Part shown: positions 6,373 through 16,400 of the stretch, in pieces | How the letters are laid out: each line of letters begins with the position of its first letter | Numbering within the stretch: position 1 is the first letter of the stretch | Made by a program: the position numbers and the translations under genes | Assembly (NCBI GenBank): GCA_041521345.1 | Contig: JBGOHB010000012.1 | Direction: 5' to 3' (one strand) | DNA: 64,000 nt | From: Virgibacillus_N oceani_A | GTDB taxonomy: Bacteria; Bacillota; Bacilli; Bacillales; Amphibacillaceae | The notes under the pieces: generated by a model | The model's database searches: none | Told to the model about the DNA's origin: nothing | The model's input: the letters and a program-made list of their open reading frames with translations, nothing else

Positions 6373-6810
6373 TTAATTCGTTATTAAATTATGAATTTGT
6401 ATTATTTGTTTTCCTAAAGGATTTATCCAATTTCCTCCACTATCTGTCGTATTGTTAAACTCAATAACCTCTTCTTGTATTCCAAAAGATAGATTAACTT
6501 TAGTATCTGCAGAAACTTTTAATAATACATTTTCTAACTGGTTGTATTTATACTCCCTAATGATAATGTTTTCTATATAATTTTTTCTACCCGTTTCAAT
6601 TTCTACAACTTTCATTCTTGATTGATTGAAGAAATATAGCTTATCAGCAATTTCTGGTTGAAAAAATCCCTTTGCATAAAACGTATCTTCTTTTGGAATT
6701 AATTTTAACCCTTGAGTACGCTCTTCAAAACCATTTATTTGATCCTGCAACCCAAGACCAATAAAGTCTCCGAACGATTTAAAATAGGATTCAACATTCA
6801 CGGTTGTCAT
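6373..6810 (-). CDS. Hypothetical phage protein (145 aa)
   Basis: 145 aa, soluble, no motif recognised; rich in Asn/Ile/Lys and beta-strand-like in its second half (ENIIIREYKYNQLENVLLKV). The start at 6810 has AGGAGGGGG. It stands alone between two terminators (6844-6873 and 6327-6354), after the tail genes and before lysis, a frequent site for extra phage genes. Function unknown. Confidence 0.7.
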   Translation of the reverse strand: MTTVNVESYFKSFGDFIGLGLQDQINGFEERTQGLKLIPKEDTFYAKGFFQPEIADKLYFFNQSRMKVVEIETGRKNYIENIIIREYKYNQLENVLLKVSADTKVNLSFGIQEEVIEFNNTTDSGGNWINPLGKQIIQIHNLITN

Positions 6811-6843
6811 ATTTTATATCCCCCTCCTAATTACCTATTCTAC

Positions 6844-6873
6844 AAAAAGGGACAAAGTCCTGCTTTTTATTAA
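6844..6873 (-). terminator. Terminator of the secreted-peptide gene
   Basis: On the minus strand AAAAAGCAGGAC-TTT-GTCCCTTTTT: stem GGAC/GTCC extended by AAAAAG/CTTTTT, with T5 at the 3' side. Lies 24 bases after the peptide gene stop. Confidence 0.65.
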
Positions 6874-6896
6874 AAAAGAGCACCGAAGGACTCACT

Positions 6897-7016
6897 TTAT
6901 GCTGAAACAAATTCTGCTTTATTCATGGCTATCTGCTGATCATCCGCACTTACAAAAGATGCTCCAGAAAACAACAATGTTATTCCCAATGCGACAGCTA
7001 CAATTTTCTTTTTCAT
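6897..7016 (-). CDS. Short secreted peptide precursor (39 aa)
   Basis: ATG 7016, stop 6897. MKKKIVAVALGITLLFSGAS is a clear signal peptide (three Lys, hydrophobic core), with likely cleavage near SFVSA-D; the exported tail would be about 16 residues ending NKAEFVSA. The ribosome site AAGGAGGCG is strong. It has its own -10 (TATAAT) and terminator, separate from the tail operon. The layout is like Phr/AimP-type signal precursors, but no Rap/AimR receptor lies next to it. It could instead be a lysis or conversion peptide. Confidence 0.7.
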   Translation of the reverse strand: MKKKIVAVALGITLLFSGASFVSADDQQIAMNKAEFVSA

Positions 7017-7046
7017 TGATACGCCTCCTTCTCAGAGATAATAAAG

Positions 7047-7052
7047 ATTATA
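7047..7052 (-). promoter_or_regulatory. Candidate -10 of the secreted-peptide gene
   Basis: TATAAT on the minus strand (7052-7047), 31 bases before the ATG and downstream of the tail-operon terminator. No good -35 hexamer is visible, so an activator may be needed. Confidence 0.4.
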
Positions 7053-7088
7053 TTCGCTGTCGGGGAGATAATTTGCTTTTTTAATCAT

Positions 7089-7110
7089 AAAAAAATAACG
7101 CCTAAGCGTT
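7089..7110 (-). terminator. Terminator of the tail gene operon
   Basis: On the minus strand AACGC-TTAG-GCGTT followed by ATTTTTTT. The hairpin overlaps the stop codon of the gene at 7102-7311. Confidence 0.85.
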
Positions 7111-7311
7111 AATCTCATTCAACAAATGTTCTTTTGACATAGCTTCTAACTGATCAATAGCTTCATTGTTCTCGTATTCCTCGGCTGACAGTTCAAAATT
7201 TCCATTTACATTTACGCTGCGATTTTCCGTTTTTGCAGAATACACAACCTGCACCCCAGAAACTTCACCATCTTTATATTTTGTGTTAACTGATCTAATT
7301 TGGAAATCCAT
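7102..7311 (-). CDS. Hypothetical phage protein (69 aa)
   Basis: 69 aa, acidic; beta-rich N-terminal half (VSGVQVVYSAKTENRSVNV) and helical C-terminal half. Its ATG follows directly on the stop of the 119-aa gene, so it is the last gene of the tail operon. Family not recognised. Confidence 0.7.
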   Translation of the reverse strand: MDFQIRSVNTKYKDGEVSGVQVVYSAKTENRSVNVNGNFELSAEEYENNEAIDQLEAMSKEHLLNEINA

Positions 7312-7671
7312 TTATTTTTCCTCCTTTAAAATAGTCTGTAATAACCCTAATGTGCGCGGCTTAATTTCTTCCCCTAAATCTGACAGATTTAATTTCTTTA
7401 AATTGATTTCGACTTCCTGCTCCAGTAGTTCATTCATTTCTTTTTTAAATGATTCCCTTTTTTTCTCATCAGGAATACGCCCGTCATTCGTGATATGTTC
7501 TTTATACTTTTCTGTAACTTTCTTTCGCACTTCATTGGAAGGCTCTAATTCATCACCTACCTTTTTAAAACTTTGCTGAATAGAAAAAGCTACCGAAGTT
7601 GGCAGCTCCTTATCCAAAATATCATTTAATCCGGCTTTTAAATCATATAAATCTTTTACAGCTAGCTTCAT
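7312..7671 (-). CDS. DUF1617-like phage protein
   Basis: 119 aa, all-helical and charged, starting MKLAVKDLYDLKAGLNDILD, with the pattern of DUF1617 proteins found after tail genes in lactococcal and other Firmicutes phages. The start overlaps the tail-tip stop by one base (7671). Role unknown, probably tail-associated. Confidence 0.65.
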   Translation of the reverse strand: MKLAVKDLYDLKAGLNDILDKELPTSVAFSIQQSFKKVGDELEPSNEVRKKVTEKYKEHITNDGRIPDEKKRESFKKEMNELLEQEVEINLKKLNLSDLGEEIKPRTLGLLQTILKEEK

Positions 7672-10600
7672 TATGCCACTCCCTTTTCTAATTTTTCGAC
7701 TCTGCTATCTAAGTCATTCAGTTTATTATCATGAATTATCAATTGTTCATTATGAAGAATTAACTTTTCGTTGTGATCGTCTGTAATCGGAATTAGAAGT
7801 GTCCAAAGTCTATCGTACATAACACTTTGTACAACGCCATTCTCATCATGTTCCACAAATTGCCCTAATCCAACATCAACCACATCTTCAGAGACTATTC
7901 CTGGAATTCTTACTACATCTGTAACTCCATTAAAAAAAACATTTTCTCCATGATCTTGTTTTGTTAGTAACCTTGAATATTCCTCTGTGTTCGCCTTGTC
8001 GTACCAATCTTTTACCTCTATATCTAAAATGAGGTAAGGGTCTACTTTAATTGGTTCCTCAACAAGTTTATTTCTCCTTGCAGATGTAGAGCGGTATATA
8101 ACTGCCGCAGACCCCATACGTAAATTAGCCGGATTGGTCGATTCATTGGCATAAGACTGAGGACTAACTATTGACCCATCATTTCTTATCTCGAATTCTG
8201 ATCTATCCAAATTGCCGTTTGTATGAGAGTAAACCCTAAAAGGATTTCTTCCGTTTGCCTTATTTCCAAAGACAGTAAAGTCCCTCGAACTTCCACCTTG
8301 TGAAATAACGTGCTGATCACCTATTTCGAGACCATCATCCAAGTCATAACCATTAGGAAGTTTTAAATTTCCTGGTAGATTAAAATTATTTACATTTAAG
8401 GTTAAAGCGGCTGGGCCATTGACCAAAAATGAACTCTTTTCTTCTACAAAATTCAATCTTTCCAGCTCGCTATCAATATCGATTTGGTTGGCGAAAAAAC
8501 GTAAGTTCCCATCCCTGCCACTTAAAATCATAATGTCATCACCGAATATAAATGATCTATCATCTACTGTTCCTGGTTTACCTAACCTAATTTCATTTCC
8601 AACTTGAATAGCAGTATCAATGTTGATACTACCTGCAACCATATCACCTTCAAAAGTACCTTTTGCCGCTTGTAGCTCTCCAGCAAAAGTCGCATCCTGC
8701 CCGAAAACATGCCCATCAAAATTAATCTGATCAGCGTCAAACGTAAATGAACCAGCCTCCTGTGTGAATATGGAACGCACATCATCGGCTTCTACTTTAG
8801 CCGTGATTTCTCCTTCCAGTCCATCAATTCTAAATAAAGCTCCAGTCACACTTTCACCAAGATCATCTACAACACTTGACTCGGCCTTCGCTTCAATCAA
8901 TCCAGCCTGTGTATTTATTTGACCCTCTGCAGTCTCCACGCGGCCTTCAAGTGCATGAAATGTAATACTTGTAACCCTGTCATTTATCCAGCCTTCATGC
9001 TGTTGTCGGAAGGATTCAATGTGTTCAAATTCCTGTATAATGTCGTCTTGATCTGTACTGTATTCAGTCTTTGTAACCCTGTCCTCAATTAAATCAGCAT
9101 GCTGTATTCGTGCGGTTTCCAAGTCTGATATTTCTGTACCGTGGTCACTTACGGTTTGAGTGAGACTGGATACATTTCCTTCAATACCTTCTACATTTAC
9201 AGACAAACTACTTAAATCTCGGCTAACCTGGGTAACATCACCTTCCAAGCTCTCTACAGTACTACTTTCGGCTTTTGCTTCGACTTCACCAGCTAAAACA
9301 GATAATTCACCACTTATTGACGACACATCACCGCTAATTGTATCTACTTCATCCTGACTGGCTTTAAAGCTAATAGCTTCTGCATTAGCACCAATATCAA
9401 TGCCATGCTGTGTGATGATACCGTCAATGTCCTCGATCTCACTAATAACCAAATTCAAGTTACCTTCTACAGTATCAAGGTCAGTTTCGACAGTGACGAT
9501 TCTTCCTTCCTGATCGTCCACTGCATCTATTAAACCTGCAGCAGTATCGTTTAAACCATCTACAATCCCCTCTAAGGTGTCTACGGTATCGCCGTCAGCT
9601 TTTAACTGCAATTGACCGTCAACGTACTCAACGCCTACTTTATCCGCTAAATCGTCGCCGATCTCCTGCATTTTTGCGTTATAGGCTTCCCAGTCTACAG
9701 CATTTTCATCTGTATAATCATTGGCATTTTGTTCAGCTTCATCGGCTCTATCGTCGGCATGACCTTTAGCGTTATCCTCGGCACGATCAGCTTTATCTGA
9801 AGCATCTTTTGCAGCATCATCACGAACAATATCGTCCTGGTCATCAGCGTGTTCCTTTGCTACTCTTTCAGCTTCATTGGCTTTATCTGTAGCATCCTGA
9901 CTAGCCTCATCTTTTACAATCTCGTCTTGATCTTCGGCATGCTTTTCTGCATCTTCCCGAGCCTGATCAGATTTATCAGAAGCATCACGTTTGGCCTCTT
10001 CATCATAAACAATATCCTGATTATCTGCGTGTTCTTTAGCGCTTTGTTCTGCCTGGTAAGCTTCTTCACCTGCGTATTCTTTAGATTCGTCAAGGATTTC
10101 AAGAGCCTGCTCAATACGTGCTCTTTCTTCCTCGGATAAGCGTTCATCGCCATACTCCATAGCCTCGCGCATCCGCTCAACAGCTAAACGCGCAGGAAGT
10201 TCCTGCTGTTCAACGCCTTTCAAATCGTCAAATTCACGCTTAATTTTGTTGATTAAAGTTGGCTGCGCTTCTCCGAAAACAGCCTCCAAGATAAACCCAC
10301 CGGGCTCATGGATTTCTTTAAACTCGGTGATGGGAGCGTTCATTGTGATGTTCCATTTTTTATTAAAGACTTCGACTACATCGCCCAAACGAAAATCTGT
10401 TTCATATTCAAAAGGTGTGGACATGGCAAAGTCATTATTGCGATTAATGCTTGGAGTGAGTATTTGAGCTTCCAAATAAAACGTAGTCTCAAACTCTCTC
10501 ATCCTACGTTGACCACGTTCAATTAACAGCTGTTCGTATTCTTCAGGTGGAAGGTCTTCTTCTGTTTCCTCGTCTTCTTCGCTGACATCCCTGGCATCAA

Positions 10601-11390
10601 TAAAGACTTCGTGTAAATCAATGCCTTCACTTTTTCCGACTTTGACAATCTTACGTTCGACGCCTTCACCCTGACCGCCTACATAAGCCACATTTTTATA
10701 GTTTAAATCGGAATCAACAAACTGCTGCGTCTTTATCGTGGAAAAATCAGGACTAAAAAAGACAGGCTGCAAACCTGCTTCATTGTCCTGGGTAACGTCT
10801 CGGGGCTCCACAACGTCAAATATCCATTTCCCACGTTCCATATCAGCATACATAACCCAACCAAGATTGGCCTGCTTGCTTATTGCAGTCAGTTCATCTG
10901 AGACATTCTTATACCGTGATTCCCATTCTACATGAGCGCCGCGGTTTTTGTTTTCTGCTATTTCTATAAAGTCTATTTTTCTATCAGGGTCAACAGGATT
11001 AACAAAATGATTTTCGACATAGTGTTTCATGACCGTTTCCGCATTACCTGACTTCCTGTCATGTGACGTATCTGCAGGTGGAATTGTTGCTCTTTGAACT
11101 AATACGCCTTCAAGCGTAACACCAGTGACACGCCAGTTTTCTGTGATCTTGCCGTTTTGGTCAAGTGCTATTTCTCGATGACGGATAAGCATTGCTTTGT
11201 CCTCACGCTTATCCAGAACAATCAGATTACCTTTTACGAAGTACTCGGCACCTTCTACATATTGGTTGATATGCAATTCAAACTCGCCCACTTCATAAAA
11301 CCTCGGCATAAACTGTAAGGACAAATAGTTATCAGTTTCAGTTAAAAAAGATAAGTCTTTTGAATAAACTCGAATAGGTTTCATCGCCAT
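7671..11390 (-). CDS. Tail tip/tail spike protein with Gp37-like N-terminus and S74-type C-terminus
   Basis: 1239 aa. Residues 1-380 resemble the siphovirus Gp37/tail-associated-lysin N-terminal domain that caps the tail below Dit. Residues about 440-560 are degenerate repeats of roughly 30 residues (AEKHAEDQDEIV, AKEHADDQDDIVRDDAAKDA, DASDKADRAE). A long coiled-coil/beta region follows (repeated LEGDVTQ, AGEVEAKAESS motifs). The last about 140 residues contain STSARRNK...LDIEVKDWYDK...LLIPIT, as in Peptidase_S74 intramolecular chaperones. Ten bases overlap the fibre gene. Likely receptor binding or host contact. Confidence 0.85.
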   Translation of the reverse strand: MAMKPIRVYSKDLSFLTETDNYLSLQFMPRFYEVGEFELHINQYVEGAEYFVKGNLIVLDKREDKAMLIRHREIALDQNGKITENWRVTGVTLEGVLVQRATIPPADTSHDRKSGNAETVMKHYVENHFVNPVDPDRKIDFIEIAENKNRGAHVEWESRYKNVSDELTAISKQANLGWVMYADMERGKWIFDVVEPRDVTQDNEAGLQPVFFSPDFSTIKTQQFVDSDLNYKNVAYVGGQGEGVERKIVKVGKSEGIDLHEVFIDARDVSEEDEETEEDLPPEEYEQLLIERGQRRMREFETTFYLEAQILTPSINRNNDFAMSTPFEYETDFRLGDVVEVFNKKWNITMNAPITEFKEIHEPGGFILEAVFGEAQPTLINKIKREFDDLKGVEQQELPARLAVERMREAMEYGDERLSEEERARIEQALEILDESKEYAGEEAYQAEQSAKEHADNQDIVYDEEAKRDASDKSDQAREDAEKHAEDQDEIVKDEASQDATDKANEAERVAKEHADDQDDIVRDDAAKDASDKADRAEDNAKGHADDRADEAEQNANDYTDENAVDWEAYNAKMQEIGDDLADKVGVEYVDGQLQLKADGDTVDTLEGIVDGLNDTAAGLIDAVDDQEGRIVTVETDLDTVEGNLNLVISEIEDIDGIITQHGIDIGANAEAISFKASQDEVDTISGDVSSISGELSVLAGEVEAKAESSTVESLEGDVTQVSRDLSSLSVNVEGIEGNVSSLTQTVSDHGTEISDLETARIQHADLIEDRVTKTEYSTDQDDIIQEFEHIESFRQQHEGWINDRVTSITFHALEGRVETAEGQINTQAGLIEAKAESSVVDDLGESVTGALFRIDGLEGEITAKVEADDVRSIFTQEAGSFTFDADQINFDGHVFGQDATFAGELQAAKGTFEGDMVAGSINIDTAIQVGNEIRLGKPGTVDDRSFIFGDDIMILSGRDGNLRFFANQIDIDSELERLNFVEEKSSFLVNGPAALTLNVNNFNLPGNLKLPNGYDLDDGLEIGDQHVISQGGSSRDFTVFGNKANGRNPFRVYSHTNGNLDRSEFEIRNDGSIVSPQSYANESTNPANLRMGSAAVIYRSTSARRNKLVEEPIKVDPYLILDIEVKDWYDKANTEEYSRLLTKQDHGENVFFNGVTDVVRIPGIVSEDVVDVGLGQFVEHDENGVVQSVMYDRLWTLLIPITDDHNEKLILHNEQLIIHDNKLNDLDSRVEKLEKGVA

Positions 11391-12556
11391 CTTCCTTTTA
11401 CAAAATAGCCCAGCACGACCCTTGCGCTGTCATGATTAGTTGTGCTCAAAACTCTAAAACTAGGGGTGGATGATCCTGTACTGGATGATGCAGCCCAAAT
11501 ATTAAATACAGACTGTTCACGTGGGAAGATATTAAAATAGTGTATTTCCTCAAAGTTTTTGTCTAATGGTAATACAAAGTTATCGTCAGCACGCCAAATA
11601 TCACTGCTTCCAATTGCAGAATCAATTGCAATATTACCCAAGTCTATAACGCCATGATATTCCATTGAGCCATCCGTGTACTGTACCCAGTGATTATTTC
11701 CATGTCTGCCTTTATCAAATACCATTATTTCTTCCTGCCATCTGCCCCATATGCTAGATGACGATGTGGTATTGGACTGACGGCTAAACTTGCCGTACAC
11801 CTGGTAATCATTGTTTTGTGACCAGTCAAAAACCGTAAATGTCTGTACGCCCGATCCTGCCCGGTCAATGTTTAAGTCAACCCTTGCACGTAAATTGGAT
11901 AACCCTCGACCATAATCACTTGGACTAATGCCAATACTGTTCATCCACTCCTGCAATTCATCTCCGTTATTTTCACCGTGGAGTCTAAAGCCGTAAACTC
12001 CGGGGTCAAATGCTGAAGATGCTCTCTGCGGACTGTATATATCCACGCTATCAAGCTGGGAAGAAACTGTTGGTGTTAATCGTACTCTGCCACAAGCATC
12101 CGGATCCCCGCGTTCGTCTGTGATTTGTGAGTCATCAATGAATGATTTCCCTGCTTCAATCCATACTTGGGCAAGCGATATTTCCCAAACATAATCATTT
12201 CTTGTTAATTCGGGCGGTTCCGGGTTGCTCCCCTCGCTGCCTTTTTTAATAAACGCCCTAATGCTCCTTACATCAATATCACGATTCAACCTTAAAACAA
12301 TTCGATCTATACGGTCATTCGTTGCGCTTGCTGTATCGTGTGTTAAATTAAAACTTGCTGTATTGGTATATTCATGACCTTGTATAAAAGCACTACCAGG
12401 CTGTATGGTAATGTTCATTGAGTTACTTGATGATGTGGCTAGCCCATCAAAAAAGCCATCACCCAGGAAGTTTATAAAAAACTGTGCAAAGTCATTCGCC
12501 TGGTACGTTCTTTCGTCACCAGCGACACTATTGAAAAAACGTGATAGTTCTGCCAT
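11381..12556 (-). CDS. Tail fibre/upper baseplate protein, probable receptor binding
   Basis: 391 aa. The N-terminus (RFFNSVAGDERTYQANDFAQ, FGDGFF-like segment) is typical of baseplate fibre proteins; residues 50-150 form a beta-rich domain. The C-terminal half contains repeated Trp/Gly segments (SIWGRWQEEI, WVQYTDGSMEYHG) as in phage fibre tips. It lies between Dit and the tail tip gene and should sit at the distal tail. Confidence 0.75.
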   Translation of the reverse strand: MAELSRFFNSVAGDERTYQANDFAQFFINFLGDGFFDGLATSSSNSMNITIQPGSAFIQGHEYTNTASFNLTHDTASATNDRIDRIVLRLNRDIDVRSIRAFIKKGSEGSNPEPPELTRNDYVWEISLAQVWIEAGKSFIDDSQITDERGDPDACGRVRLTPTVSSQLDSVDIYSPQRASSAFDPGVYGFRLHGENNGDELQEWMNSIGISPSDYGRGLSNLRARVDLNIDRAGSGVQTFTVFDWSQNNDYQVYGKFSRQSNTTSSSSIWGRWQEEIMVFDKGRHGNNHWVQYTDGSMEYHGVIDLGNIAIDSAIGSSDIWRADDNFVLPLDKNFEEIHYFNIFPREQSVFNIWAASSSTGSSTPSFRVLSTTNHDSARVVLGYFVKGRWR

Positions 12557-12571
12557 TTAACCAACTCCTTT

Positions 12572-13429
12572 CTAAATCCCAACATATTGTGAATTCCAAC
12601 TAATAGCAGCAATAGCCTCAGCTATACCCTCATCAGCCGTATACCGCAATTCATTATCGCCAACCTGCAGCTGCCAAAAATCGCTATTATGATCGACATA
12701 ACCCATAGCTTTTATAATCTGATTCGAGCGATGTATCTCCACTCGCTTTGCCTGGGGATTCGTATCAATATAAAGCACTTCCTCGGCTCCGATTCTCGTA
12801 TTAACCTGCATGTATTCGCCTGTTGTGCGGTTTTCAATTATCGGGCGTGTGATCGGACCTTGTATTGTGATTATTACAGGCGCGGATGTGTCTCCCTCGT
12901 TATTGATTGTTGTAATGTCTCCCTCGATTCCAAACTGCACCGGGAAAGTAAACGGAAAAGTGAACTTTCCTTCGTATGCTCTGAGTGATCGGCTGACTTG
13001 CTGTGGATCTCGCCAATATGGAAAAGGCGCCCTCAAATTGATTAATGTTTTTTGAAAGGTCCTTCCTCTGTTGGTTCGGCCATCCGGGAAAAAGGGTACT
13101 GCTTCAACTAAAACACTAATTTCTTTGGTTCCATCTTCACCGACATATTGAAGCATTCCCACCCCTAGCTTGGGATTAAAAATAGATGAAACATTACGCC
13201 TGTTGTTCGTCAATTCTGCTTGATCATTGCCCGTTATCTTAAATTCAACTTCAATCGGTTTATCTTCTAAAATAGAATCCAAAGGCATTGCACCATCTTG
13301 GTAAGGAGTTCTTTCCATTTGATTATCCGCTTCAGTGCCGCCCAATCCATCAACACGCATTAGCCGGAACGGGGAACCAAACATTTCTATTGACTGGCCT
13401 CTCGAATTCGTATATATCAACTTGAACAT
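12572..13429 (-). CDS. Distal tail protein (Dit)
   Basis: 285 aa, the usual Dit length. The N-terminus (FGSPFRLMRVDGLGG, LEDKPIEVEFKITG) and the ring-forming beta core match siphophage Dit, followed by a C-terminal galectin-like part (GPITRPIIENRTTGEYMQV). Dit forms the hexameric hub that joins tail tube and tip. It lies one base after the tape-measure stop. Confidence 0.87.
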   Translation of the reverse strand: MFKLIYTNSRGQSIEMFGSPFRLMRVDGLGGTEADNQMERTPYQDGAMPLDSILEDKPIEVEFKITGNDQAELTNNRRNVSSIFNPKLGVGMLQYVGEDGTKEISVLVEAVPFFPDGRTNRGRTFQKTLINLRAPFPYWRDPQQVSRSLRAYEGKFTFPFTFPVQFGIEGDITTINNEGDTSAPVIITIQGPITRPIIENRTTGEYMQVNTRIGAEEVLYIDTNPQAKRVEIHRSNQIIKAMGYVDHNSDFWQLQVGDNELRYTADEGIAEAIAAISWNSQYVGI

Positions 13430-13430
13430 G

Positions 13431-16400
13431 TTAAAACCCCGTTTCCATAGCTAAGCGCTGTTGTTGTTGTTTATTTTTCCTCGCCACTTCACTTGGTGTA
13501 GATTCGTCCCTTGTAAAATAATTATTAATCTGCGGTGCATAAGACCGGCTGTTATTAACAGTAGATTGTCTATTGATAGTTTGACTTCCTCCACCCGTAA
13601 AAGCCATGCTGTTCGTTCCTAAAGCCATTTCTGGGGTGGATGTTTTTAAAACCGGTATATCCGGCATAGACATTCTTGCCATGTCCTCTGAAGCCTGTAC
13701 TACATCCCTAATTTTAGAGCGCAAACCTAATAGATAACCCTCTCCGGTATCTTCCCCGATTTTCATCGTCACCCGGGATGGAGATCGTGTTTGCAATGCG
13801 CCTCTCATAACGCCTGCGACACTTCCGGCAATCCTTCTTGCAGTCGATAACACGCTGCCCTCGTTATTATTAAGCCCTGTATTCAACCCGGACATTGCAT
13901 TTGCTCCGATACTGCTAAAATCGCCACTAGTATTATCAAATGGATCTAACATATCTTGAGCAAACCTGTTTAATCCAGTGAAAACTACATCGGAAGTGTT
14001 ATCAATACCGTTCATCATTTCATTAGGTACTATTTTCCCGATATTTTCAAATCCGGCATTATACATTTCAGACCGCATCGTTGCGGAACTTTCATCAACG
14101 TGGTCGACCATCATATCAACAGCATTGTCAAAGCCCTCACCCATGTTTTCTTTATAAGCATCGATGGCTGTTTGAGTGTTATCATCATATCCTTTTGCTA
14201 ACTCTTCAAGCGATCCGATCTGTTCATCACTGGAATCATCCAAAGCTTTGGCCATCTCTGCAAGTTCTCCAGCGTGATCAATGCCGAGTTGGTCAACCCA
14301 TTTCATGAAGCCTGTATGACCTTCTTTAGATGCCCATTCCATAATGGCAGCCCGATTTTCTCCCCACTCTTCAGTGGCCTGCCGGTTATGCTCCATGTTT
14401 TCTATCATTTCATCAAGCGAGTATTCCGATTCAGTAGATATACGATCAAATGCATTTGTGGCTGTTTCTACCAGGCTTTCATATGATTCTTTCATTCTGT
14501 CAAAAGTTTCTTGCTGTTCCTCAGACAAATCTTCGTACGAGGAAATCATGTTCAGGTTACTTTCTTCAATAGCATCAGTCATGTTCTTTGTTGATATGGC
14601 AACCTGTTCTTCTGTTTCAGCCTGTTGTACCTTTAAATCGTCAAGAGTTCCTGTCAACTCTTGCTCTTGTTCGTCCAAATCGGCAATAGCATTTGCATAT
14701 TCTCCAGACCGCACGGAGCCATCTCTCAGACCTTCATTCCATTCTTCTCTCAATTTGTTTACTTCTTCTAGCTGCATTCCAATGTCATTTCGTTCCTGCT
14801 CAATTTCATTCAAGCGTTCTTGTGCAGCAATTCCGCTTTCTTCCGCTTTCATGAGATCGACACGCGCTTGAAGTTCCTGAGATGTCATATTCATTGCGTC
14901 AGCTTGTTCGTCATATGATAGATTCAAGCCTTCAACAGATCCGTTTAATTCCTCGATGTACCGGGATAACATTTGCTTCTCGCCGGCAGACTTATTTTCC
15001 TTATTGGCTAACTCATCTATTTTGTCTGCAAGATCACTGTTAGCTTGTGCGGTATCCTGTATGTCTTTTTGGTTATTTTGGTATGCATCAGAAGATTCTT
15101 GTACAGATTCATTCAGTGCATCAGTGGCATCGCCTAATTCCTCTGTTTCATCTTGTAGCCTTTCTGCCTCTGCACTTGTGCGGTTGAACCAACTAACTAC
15201 CGTTACAGCAGCGCCTACTAATGCACCGATCCCAGCTGTAACCCAACCAACGGGGCCAGTTAAAAACCTCATAGCAGCACCAAGCACTCTGGCGGCCGCC
15301 GCTTTTGCCAACATAGCAGCTTGTGCAAACGTAATCTGCCTTGTAAGCAATAATTCGGCAGCGGTAGCCGCTGCTATCAATGCCGACCTTGCTCTTGTTG
15401 CTGCGGCCGACACTTTAGCTGCTGCCGCGTTAGTGAGATAACCTGTAGTGTTTTCCATGATTGCCAAGGTGTACGCTTTTTTGACAGCAGTAACAGCAGC
15501 AGTAACAGCCTGTGACGCTTTCAATGCATCTGCTGTTCGATTTATGACCGAGTGCATAGCATAAGCGGATGCCATGCCGATTAATACCGGTGATAAGGCT
15601 TCAATCACAGGGAGTGCAGCACTAACTGTATTAGCAAATCCTTTTACAAATGGAGTCGCACTTTCAATAGCGTTTCCAACCACATCAAAAGCAGCAACGG
15701 TAACATCTTTCATGCCGTCAATATTCTCTGCAATAGAATTTCCTGTGACCTCTCGTGACAAATGATCAAAGGATTCTATTACCCTTGTAATACCTCTGGC
15801 TACCGCGTACCTCAAGTTTCCAAAAGATGTGGAAATCCCCAAGCTGTTTTCTCTTGCCAATCCTGCCAATTCGCCTGTTCCTGTGCCGACTTCGATTAAT
15901 TTATCATTAAACTGATCCATCGTTATTTCGCCGTCTCGTAAAGCAGCATATAGATTATTTGTTGCGCTACTGCCAGCATACCCAAATGCTTCGGCAACCT
16001 TCACAAGTCCGACGTTCATCGTTTCTTGTAATGTGCGCCACTGTTGCATATCCATATTTCCAGTTTGTAATGCTTGGATATATTGTTCCGTACCACGTCT
16101 CGCATCGTTTGCGCTTGCGCTGGAACTGAGTAAAGCATTATTTACAGCTAAAGCAGAGTCTGCCGCTTTATCAGCATCATCAAATGCCGTGTACATACGC
16201 TGAGTGGTGTTCGTGATGTCATCCAATTTGGTTGGTAGACCATCTATGCCATCAGAAAGCCTTGTTACAGCTTGCTCTGAATCGTCAGCCGATGCGCCCA
16301 AACCTTCAAGCACTTTTGGAAATTGGTCCATTGTGTCAAACCGCGCTATGGCATCGTCCATGGATCGCCTTAATACTTGAAAAGCCGCGGCACCTACAGC

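Noticed and set aside
14956..15441. Plus-strand ORFs inside the tape measure gene
   Set aside because: Antisense shadows of an alanine-rich coding region; no ribosome sites.
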